From Branchiostoma floridae (taxonomy: Eukaryota; Chordata; Leptocardii; Amphioxiformes; Branchiostomatidae): 64,000 bases of DNA. Location: NCBI RefSeq assembly GCF_000003815.2, contig NC_049997.1, positions 5,120,543-5,184,542 on the forward strand, written 5' to 3'. Of this stretch, positions 49,137 to 58,199 are shown piece by piece. Both the position numbers and the translations under genes were made by a program. Under the pieces are notes generated by a model that did no database searches, had not been told where the DNA came from, and saw only the letters and a program-made list of their open reading frames with translations. Each line of letters begins with the position of its first letter. Positions within the stretch are counted from its first letter, which is position 1.

Positions 49137-52100
49137 GGCATGAATTCTGCATAGCCCCTGTTGTTGTCCCTGTTGTAGAAGACATGTTGATAATTCAACT
49201 TGTGAGTTTGAACTCCTTCCTTCTGTGGAATCAACCGCAGCTCAACTGATGCCCTGCAGGACCACAAGCTTTTGGAGTCAGCATCGCATAGCAGGAAAAT
49301 GGCCAAGCTCTTCTTGTTGTCCTGGTGATTAGGCCTGGTCATTATTTTGCAAGGCAGATTGCGGATGAAGACAGCAGGACCGAACTTCCGCTTATTCAGC
49401 TCGCTGAAATTTTCCACCGTAAAACGAAAGGTCGCCTCTGCTCGAGACTCTTCATCTTCTTCCATCTCATCATCTTCAACTTCTTCCTCAACAATGTTCC
49501 CAAGGGCAACTACCTTTTCCTTCTTTTGCATTGTGCTATTTGAAGGCTCAAACATGATGTAACTGATGTCATCAGGAATGTCTGGGGTTGGACCTTCAAG
49601 CAGCGATTCCAGCCTTGTTGTGACATCCGAGTACACATTCATGACATCAAAGTCACTGCCATGCTCCACAACCCTCTGTGAGAAGTCCACTGTGCTGGAC
49701 AGACTGTCTAAGGTGCTCTCAATGCTGTCTGCTGTAGCAGAGAGCTGCTTGGAACGGGTTGCTGTGATGGAGGATAGCTTTTCTTTAAGTTCAGTCTGCT
49801 TACCTTTTACAAGGCCAGTCAGATATTTGATCTCTTCCTTTGCAGCTGCATTGATGCCATCTGCAGCTTTTTTGTTCCTTGTGTACAGTTCATCTTGCTT
49901 CTTGGTTACAGCTCTTGCCTTGTCTTGGTATGTTGTGATTTTCTTCTTGGCAGCTTTCAGCTTGTTCTTAATCTCTGTCCTGGCGTCACTCACAGCATCC
50001 TCCAGGTAGCCGTACTTGTGGGCCTTGTGCTGCAGTACCGTGCAATCTCGACAGATGGGGTGCTTGCACGTCTCACAGTAAAACTTCAACTTTTCATCCC
50101 TGTGCTTTGGACAGGTTGGCAGTGAATTTGACTTCAGTGATCCCGTCTTGGTGATCAGCCGCTCTTTCAGCTCCGCCACACCAACAACTTCATGACCTCG
50201 TGTGCGTTTACCGCGGCGGTGGCCACAAGCACACTCGTCACACAAGAACTCTTCACAGACAACACAGCCTTGGCTAGCCCCATCTTCTTCACAGTTATCA
50301 CACTGCACTTTGCCATCCTCCTTGCTTACCAAACTCTTGTGAGTATCAATTGTGTCACTCAAGCTTTGAACAAAGAAGTTGTTTTTGAGCTTAGAAACTC
50401 CACCCTTAGGAAGTACAGTTTCAGTTCGACATGTCGGACACTGAAACTTGTTCTTCACCTTATCTTGTGCAATGAACTTCTTCAGACAACCCTCACAGAA
50501 GGTGTGAAGACACGGCAGGACCTTGGGATCCTTAAAGGGCTCCAGGCAGATTGTACACTCAAGAAAGTCTCCCGAAATCTTGTTGAGTATGGCATCTGCT
50601 TTTGTTTCTTCCTTAGACTTTGAACCTTTCACGGACTTGGAACTTTTCCTGTAAAACAAAACCTTCAGTTAGGCTGGGTAAAAGTAATTTGCATGGCTTC
50701 ATAAGTGCTTCCTAAGTTTTCAATACCAAAATTTCTTGCAATGTTAACACATATCTATGAAATAAATACAATTACTTTAGAATGATAGTACAGGAACCAG
50801 TTACAATAAAACAAATAAAACTATGGGGAAAGGTGTTCACATGTTTTGAGGCTTATTGGTCTAACTCTAAGAAAATAACAAGAGCAAAGTAGAGTAGAGT
50901 TGATAGTCATTTTTATAAAATTTCCACAAACTTGGTCTAACTTAACAGAGGCAGTTAGTGTTGTTTCCGTGAAGGTAGAATACTCCACCAAACCAACTCC
51001 TTTGTAGCAATATGGACCATTGTTTTGAGTATTGTCCATCCACAAACAATTATACTAGTACTAGTAGTAGGTCAATGTTCAGGTCCAGACCTGGACCTAA
51101 TCCTCTAGGCCCAGTCCATACCTATACCTGAATTTTCTGTACAGGTACAATGTACCCACCCATAGAAGTACACATAGTTCAAGAGAAGGTAAGTTTTGTT
51201 GACCTTTGTGTGGTAAACAATTACTGCTCCTGGACCATCTATGCAAAAACTTATTGGGAACAGGTTTTCTGCGCGTTAAAAATCTGCACGCGCGTTAAAC
51301 ATTTGCGTGTTAAAAAATAAATTTCTTGAAATATGTCAGAAAATGTGCTGTGATTAATTCTTAGGCAGAAAAATGTACCCTCATCATATGACTTTCCATC
51401 CATTACATGAATTTTTGTTTTGAAAAAGCCCCCGATTTTAAGATCCCTTGGGAATAGGTTAATTTGCATATCCAGAATATTTCAAAATCTTGTGAATTTG
51501 ACACAAATACATGGAAATATTACAAATTTGAAGCTTTGTATTGTAAAATATAACAGCTTGAGGCTTTTCTCAAGCAGATTGTTTCACATGCAAATTTCAA
51601 CCTCTCTTGTGCGTTTAAAATGAACATTTAAAAATCACTTTAGAACTCCTGGAATATTTACAGAAAGGGATATTGTACTCTAGAATGCAACAATATGATA
51701 CTTAATTCCATTTTGTGTCATCTTTTTTAAGCATTTAAGTTTAAAACTGCAAAAAGTTTTCGAACCCCGAAGGGAATCAGCTAATTTGCATATTTTAAAG
51801 CACAGATTTTTAACGCGCAAGTTTTAACGCACAAATTTTTAACGCGCACAAAACCCCAACCCAACTTATTAATTTGCTTTAAATATGGTGCACGAACATA
51901 ATCAAACCAAATTGTTTTCTGCAAATAACAATTGGTTGACAATAAGGCACTATTTGTGTATCAGACAATAAAAAGGCACAAATTAAAGCCCATGGAAAAT
52001 TAAATACACTAGTTGAAGGTTGCTGTCATGTGACCTAAAAAGTAAAGGTTTACAAGTGTTTGGCCCTGAATCAAGAGGTTATTGGTTGAAAACCTGACAT

Positions 52101-54684
52101 GCCCTGATGTTGTGCATTTGTGAAGGGCACTTAATCAATAAAATTTCTTCACTTCACCAGGATGACAAATGAGTACCTAGGTTCTGTTGTGGACATTCTC
52201 TGGATTAGACTTTACATGGAGGTCCTGTGTTTATAGAGAGCCACATCTGTGGCACATAAAAGGAACCTACCACACTTGTCAATAACAGGAAAGGTCTTTG
52301 CCTGTAGGAGTGAATGACAGCTTAGAGTGACTCTAAGCTTTCATTCACTCCTACAGGCAAAGACCTTCTCAGTGTGCATTTTTTTTAAATTCAGGTACAG
52401 GTCCAGTTCAGGACCATTTCAGGTCCTGGACCTAATTGTTTGTGAATGGGCGATGCTCAAAATAACTTTCTACAAAGGAGTCAGTTTGGTGGAGTATCCT
52501 ATCTTCACGTAAGCAATGCAAGTTGCCTCTGTTAACTTAGATCAAGTGAAACTTAAGCAACAAAATCTGGAAACTACATTGTTGAAACCAAAACCTGAGA
52601 CTGTAAAAAATGCCTTTCTGAAACTATTTAGTAGTTACTACAGCAACACTAAAAACCATGAACTTTCATGTATACTATCAATTTCTTTGCCATCTAGAGA
52701 CTTTAGGAAAAATCACCTGGAAGTTTAGTGGCAGAAGCCATTCAGGCATTTATGCCACATAAAATTTGGCATAGGCTACAAAAGCCAACAAATAAGTCTT
52801 TTTAGACATGTAAAAAGAAGTACATATTACTACTAGTACTACAGGTGGGTTCTGGTACAGAAAATGCAGATACAGGTAGGAGTAAAGTTCAGGTCCAGAG
52901 GGAATCAGGTCCTGGTCAGGTGATAAAATGTGTCGACATATTGTGGTCATTATCTATTCAGTCTGAAGTCCGGCCCACTTTTTTCAGGTCCTATATTTTC
53001 AAACCAGTCCAGCAAGAAAAAACAGTTTGTACCCTACTGGTATCCACCCCTTCACAAGGATGCTACGTGTTGTATACAACAAACCTAGGTGAGATCAGAC
53101 AAAAAACAAAGAACTGTATGGGACTCTTTCACCTACTGTATCTCTACTGAAGTCAGGTGACGCTGGCTAAGCCTTGCTGGACATGTTACTCTACACAGAG
53201 AACCAGCCGGTAAATTGCTCCTTTGGCCCCAGAAGCAAAAAGGAGAAGAGGTCGTCCATACACTAAAGAACTGTATTGAATTAGAGACTGGACTATGTGA
53301 TAGGGACCTATCTGTAATGATGAGTGATAGATCACACTGGAAGCGAAACTTTGTAAGTGCTACAACTCAATAAGAGTATGACTATGTATGTATGTGTATG
53401 TGTGGTCATGTATGTATGGTACCCACACCTAGGCTAGTACCAATAAAATATAAGTATTACATTAGTAATTAAAACATGGTGTTTTCCCTATCCACATAAC
53501 ATACCAGACTGACAACAGCTGACAAGTAGGAATGGATGACGGCCAAACGGTGATCTGACCCAAGGAAGACCTGTGACCGAAGCTGGTGCAGAATACACCA
53601 TGTCGTACAAAATGTCATGCCAAGGGAACATGCGTTTCAATGCAAAATGCACCAGTAAAACATTTAGTAATCTGGTATGTATTAGAAATAGCCAACACTA
53701 GTATTAGGCCACACCAATTTAATTTCTTGGTTTAATTTCACGGATTTTTTCATAAAAAATATGGAGCGACAGGGCGGAAAAAAAAATTGTAAAATGGTTG
53801 GGGTAAAGATAAGGGCTAATCCAAAACACAAAGTTGAAAGAATCAAAAGTTTTCAGCTTGAAAAAAGTACAAAAACACTATTACTGTACAGTAACAGCAC
53901 CTGTTCGTTGAAAATTACAAAAGTGGTGTCAGTTTTTATGTTTGTCCTTCTTCATGAATGAAAAATATAACTGCAATAATAATAACACCCACATTTAAGG
54001 AGCTTATAATATATAGGCTAATTTGCTACACCAGAAAGTTGGTGAATGGTTTCATTAATGGTGAAAATTTGCTGAGTAGTATTTCTTTTTATTCTCCAAA
54101 AAATAGGAGCGAGCAAATCCGTGAACCAATCAATTAAAATGGTATGGCCTTAGACTAAGAGTAGAATGTTGTTTACAACTGTTCATTATCGATTGTATAT
54201 CACTTATGTTTATACAATGTACTTGCAATTAGCCCTTGGGCATGAACTTGCAAGACTTCTTATATTGTGGATGTGTACTTACAATTCCCCCCTTGCAAAA
54301 CAGTAACCTGATGCATATATTCCAAAAAGTTCACACTTACTCTAGTAGATTTACCAAGATCATCTTGTCACATAACAAAATAGATTACTGACAGGAGCAT
54401 ACTATTAATACTGCATGAAAAAAATATTATTATCCTGTCAATAGCCTCGGCCAAAAACGCACACTTGGCATGTGTAATTCGAGCACCCAAAACTTTTCTT
54501 GGCCTTGCCCCCCTCCCCTTCCCCGAAACTCTGTGACAGCAATCCGTAAACTTTGACGAATTTCTGAGGTAAAATATCCACAGACATAGCTCTATAATGT
54601 TTTTCTGGTATCTAGGACATGTCATTATTGGTTCTACATCGAAATATTGTAAGAAATAATGAGAATATTGTACCTTTTCGGCAT
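49109..54684 (-). CDS. TRM-D: TRIM-type E3 ligase truncated by a LINE (exons 54674–54684 and 49109–50648)
   Basis: First exon ATGCCGAAAAG with donor GTACA; intron of 4.0 kb; acceptor TTTTACAG at 50649. The product is 516 residues: RING (C35 to C77), B-box 1 at about 120–156, B-box 2 at about 183–214, coiled coil to about 375, and most of one MATH from about 405. It ends in eight LINE-derived residues (HLCGKETS) after EFMP. The groove Trp is Arg (NNRGY), as in TRM-C MATH1. It is very close to TRM-C in the RBCC part and is its inverted duplicate. The RBCC portion has no lesions, so a dominant-negative or shortened ligase is possible; pseudogene is equally possible. Confidence 0.82.
50649..53706 (-). 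other. TRM-D intron 1, proximal part
   Basis: No supported gene. Holds the hairpin at 52291–52367. GTTCAGGTCCAGACCTGGAC-type phrases around 51075, 52395 and 52880 resemble internal sequence of the H-b MITEs, so older copies may be present. Confidence 0.45.
52291..52367. repeat. Near-perfect 77-bp hairpin
   Basis: Arms of about 37 bp (AAGGTCTTTGCCTGTAGGAG inward) with one mismatch and almost no loop. Likely a tiny foldback element or replication-generated inverted repeat. Confidence 0.9.
53707..54149. mobile_element. Harbinger-like MITE, family H-c (443 bp), in TRM-D intron
   Basis: Ends GGCCACACCAATTTAATTTC and ATTAAAATGGTATGGCC, with TTA at 53704–53706 and 54150–54152. Same length and interior as 8038–8480. 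Confidence 0.85.
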
Positions 54685-54729
54685 TTTTGTCACAGACAAA
54701 AGACGACACCACACTCAGCTTTTCCTGGA

Positions 54730-54742
54730 TTTCCCGCCTAAA
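54730..54742 (-). promoter_or_regulatory. E2F-like box upstream of TRM-D
   Basis: Minus-strand TTTAGGCGGGAAA, 46 bp before the ATG at 54684, the same spacing as TRM-C. Confidence 0.6.
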
Positions 54743-55437
54743 TGGCTGGAGTAGTTCAAAAAAGGAAATATGGAGGGGCAAAAGAAATCATTTCGAAAAT
54801 TATTAGTTAACACTAAGCAGGTTTTAATGTTACTGTTTAGGATGAAATATATATTTCATTTGTATAAAAAATGTTCTCTTTGTTTGGATCGAACACTCAT
54901 TTTTATGTTTCAAATTTAAAAGTCTTTCAGCTCCCCCTTGACTTTGTCTGTTTAGTACATCCCTAAAGCCAGGGTCATAGGTTACAGAGCAGAGGCTAGC
55001 ATCTTCAAGCAGATGTAGGTAGGGCAGTTGGCATTCCAGCATCTCCAAGTAGATATTAGGGGCAAGCATCACCAAGCAGATGTGGGGGACCAGCATATCA
55101 AAGCAGATATAAGAAAGTTATTATATAATAAACAGTTTAGTCAAGGAGCTTTTGGTTTAGTTTACGTCGGGAGTTTGATACTATACATAACGCACCGTGG
55201 ATCTGGTTCGAGATTACCTGGTTGAGGCCAGTGTTATGTGAGGGTCAGTATGGGGGGTCCTGACAACGATTTACGCTGAATTCAGGAGAACCCCCTACAT
55301 ATTACGCTAAATTAAGGAAGCCAATTACGCTAAATTTCGTCACCTCACTACGATTTACGTAGATAAGATGGTTTTCCCTACGAATTACGGGAAATAAAAT
55401 AGGCTGCCTACGCCTTACGTGAAAGAGCATGCAGACC

Positions 55438-55522
55438 TAATCTCCAAGCAGATGGCCAATAACTCCTCTGCCGGCTAAACTCCTTCCCATTTGCCACAGC
55501 AAGATCTGCTTGGAGATTATGC
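55438..55522. mobile_element. 85-bp inverted-repeat mini-element
   Basis: AATCTCCAAGCAGAT at the left and ATCTGCTTGGAGATT at the right. The terminus is the same word as the minisatellite unit at 22.4 and 24.6 kb, suggesting the arrays arose from such elements. Confidence 0.7.
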
Positions 55523-56095
55523 AGACCCTCTTATGTTGCCAACTGACACCGGTCACCCAAGGTGCCTTGCGGCCTTTTTAGCCAGCCTGCCGTAGTGCCA
55601 CATTGCTAGCCGACCCCGGTCCCTCAAACTGTCCTCTTGACCGTATCGATGGATTTGGCCAACCCTCGAGTCGCATATAGAAAGAAAAGGGTATGAATAA
55701 ACTGTTGCAAAATATCTTATGTTGTATAGTCATTCAGTCTTCAGTCGACAATGAACGGTAAGAAATGAACAATTAATTGATTCCGCAATGCAAGGTAGAA
55801 ATTAAGACAACTAATTAGTCCATCATGATCCGTAAAAATTCAACAATTTCTGTCCGTTAGAATGGGTAGGAAGTGAAATAATTACAATCAGCACCCCCAC
55901 CTAACTCCTTCAGCTTCCCCCCTACCCGTTCACCTTTTCCCCCGGACTTCCCCTTGACCCCCGCTGTACTTCATCTGTGCCCCTGTCCTTCATCTTTCCC
56001 CCGGTGTAATTCCGCTGTTCCCCCGCCCATCCTCTTTACCCCCAATGGCCGCCGTCAACCCGAATTGCGCGTAGTCGACACGAAAATCGTTCATA
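55523..56095. other. Intergenic, nothing recognised
   Basis: Pyrimidine-rich CCCC tracts around 55885–56045. No supported gene. Confidence 0.4.
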
Positions 56096-56254
56096 AACGG
56101 AACAGTAACGGCTGCGCCGAGGGACATGAAATAGTCTATTCTCTAGAACACATTCTGGGCCACCTTTCTGTCAAGTGGCGTTTCACAACTCTTTCCCAGT
56201 CTGAACTGAAAAGCCACGAGCCGTCAGCAGCGCATCGTTTGTGGCGCTCCACCT
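56096..56254. repeat. Inverted repeat pair, left copy
   Basis: From GGAACAGTAACGGCTGC to GGCGCTCCACCTC. It is the reverse complement of 57268–57427 with few differences. Spacer about 1 kb. Confidence 0.88.
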
Positions 56255-56461
56255 CTACCGAGCTTCCTGTAGGCTGGGTTGGCGGACCGCTTGAGCTCGG
56301 ACCGGCTGGCGTGATGTGCTATGGCGATCGGGCGACTCGCTAAGTTCGGCATCGATATGGTTACCCCGATAGCCCAGAACACACCGTCCCAGGTTGGAAA
56401 CAACGCAGGTAAAAGTCCCCGTGTCGATCCGAGTAGCGGGATCAGGCCCGTGAATAGGCAC
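56255..56461 (-). pseudogene. Possible Ig-domain exon remnant
   Basis: The minus frame contains DTGTFTCVVSNLG, resembling the D-x-G-x-[FY]-x-C-x-x-x-N end of an Ig C2/I-set domain. The first cysteine half is not found and the sequence after it is unfamiliar. Weak call; chance similarity is possible. Confidence 0.25.
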
Positions 56462-57044
56462 TGCTTCGACCCGACCAACATTTCGGTAAAGTAGCTAAAG
56501 ACAGAGTACATACAGTACTCAATATGTGTCTGTTTACGGTACCATGGTACCAAGTGACACCCAAGCGATATCATGGGCATTCTTCATGTTACATTTCTTG
56601 TTACTATGTATATGTATTGTGCGCGCCCTGTTGCATTTCGACTGTGTTCGTACACGTTCTGCATGCCATATATCAAAGATCCAGCCACACTTCCTTGAGT
56701 CACACTGTACACATACACAACAGACACACGCTACCGAAACAACAGCATACGTTACGTGACTAATAAAGACGCCACAGACTACATTTTACGTGCAAATAAA
56801 GATCTGTTACATCAAGTGAAAACTTGAAATACTGCATGCATGAAACGATTCTAACTCTTAAGTGTACTCACTCTCTGTCTTTGTATTGATTCATTTCCAT
56901 ACTACATTGATACCATCACTTCACAATTGCATTTACAAGAAATTAAGTATATTTCTGCATCCATGAAAGCTCGACTGCGGCTGTGTATTCAATACAAATA
57001 CTTGCCACACCAGTGCTGTAAAAAAGAAGTGTTTAATGCTTTCA

Positions 57045-57150
57045 AGTAATGCCATGTTGGCACAAAGCAGGATATCAAAGTGCTTGTGAGGAAGGGAGTT
57101 TGACATTGCTCCACAAGCCTTTTGTTAGGCAATAACTCCCTTCCTCAGCA
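57045..57150. repeat. Inverted repeat around AGGAAGGGAGTT
   Basis: GAGGAAGGGAGTTTG near 57091 pairs with AACTCCCTTCCTC near 57131, with ACAAGCCTTTTG between. Small foldback. Confidence 0.6.
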
Positions 57151-57267
57151 AACCCCCTCTCCTGCATTCGAGAACCCTAGCCAATGTTGAAAATTGTGAC
57201 CCCCCCCCCCCCTAATTAAAAGCCAGTCGTCAGTCTTCGAAGGAGGCTAAAAATACAACGTTTCTGA

Positions 57268-57427
57268 GGTGGAGCGCCACAAACGACGCGCTGCTGACGG
57301 CTCGTGGCTTTTCAGTTCAGACTGGGAAAGAGTTGTGAAACGCCACTTGGCAGAAAGGTGGCCCAGAATGTGTCCTAGAGAATAGACTATTTCATGTTCC
57401 CTGGTGCAGCCGTTATTGTTCCTTTCT
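57268..57427. repeat. Inverted repeat pair, right copy
   Basis: Reverse complement of 56096–56254, from GAGGTGGAGCGCCACAAACG to about GCCGTTATTGTTCC. Confidence 0.88.
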
Positions 57428-57847
57428 GAACTATTTTCGAGTGTGCCGTGGACAAACTCCTCTGGCGGAGGTTGGCGTACATTGTGCCGTCCGCGGACTC
57501 ACAGTTGAACACAAACTTTTTAGGTGTCAAAATCTTCGCCTTACCTTTCGTGATGGCTTGAGTCTACGTCTTTTTGTCTTCCGGGGCTACTCTACAAGCA
57601 GAGGTTGAGTCGCGTAGATATAGTAGTAGCTGGAAAAATTACACCGGCGCCAGGCGAGGTCCCTGTTCAGGCGTAGGTGGTCTAATGTCAGGTCACCGGG
57701 GCCCAGGTGGAGAGCCGCGCCGAGCGTAGCCGCCTCCTCTGCTGACGGACCGCCCTTGCCGACACCGTCCGTGGTGGTCTGTGTGGTAAGGCAGCCTTTA
57801 GCGCCGGGCTGCTTCGTCTCGCCTGACGCGGGGGTAGGATCGCCTGA

Positions 57848-58130
57848 CTACAGAGCCCCTAGTTTCTTCTCCAGAGCTGCAACCTCTTTCTTAAGCTGTG
57901 CTTCCGCTACATGGCCTTCTCCAACTCGGCCTTGCCATGTTCCAGGACGGCCATCACAGACTGCGGACTGGGGTCCACGAGCTCGGTGTGCTGCTTCTCC
58001 GCCGGCGGATCCTTGGAAATCCCCTGATAGTGCTTGCCGTATTGGGCGGCCTTGTGACAGGACAGCGGTTCTCCCACAATCGGAGCACTTCTTCACTCTT
58101 TCCGGAGTCCTCCCCATGACTAAGGTTGAA
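57848..58130 (-). pseudogene. Possible transposon-derived ORF (zinc motif plus helix)
   Basis: The minus frame has KKCSDCGRTAVL, then (after an apparent frameshift) CHKAAQYGKHYQGISKDPP and a helical tail (LKKEVAALEKKLGAL). This looks like a decayed zinc-knuckle/coiled-coil ORF of a retroelement. It is GC-rich unlike its surroundings. Family not recognised. Confidence 0.3.
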
Positions 58131-58199
58131 GAAGGAAAGGAATCGAAGAACAGAGGGGACGGAGAAAAAATCGAAGAGACTCTGTGATGCAGCCTGCTC

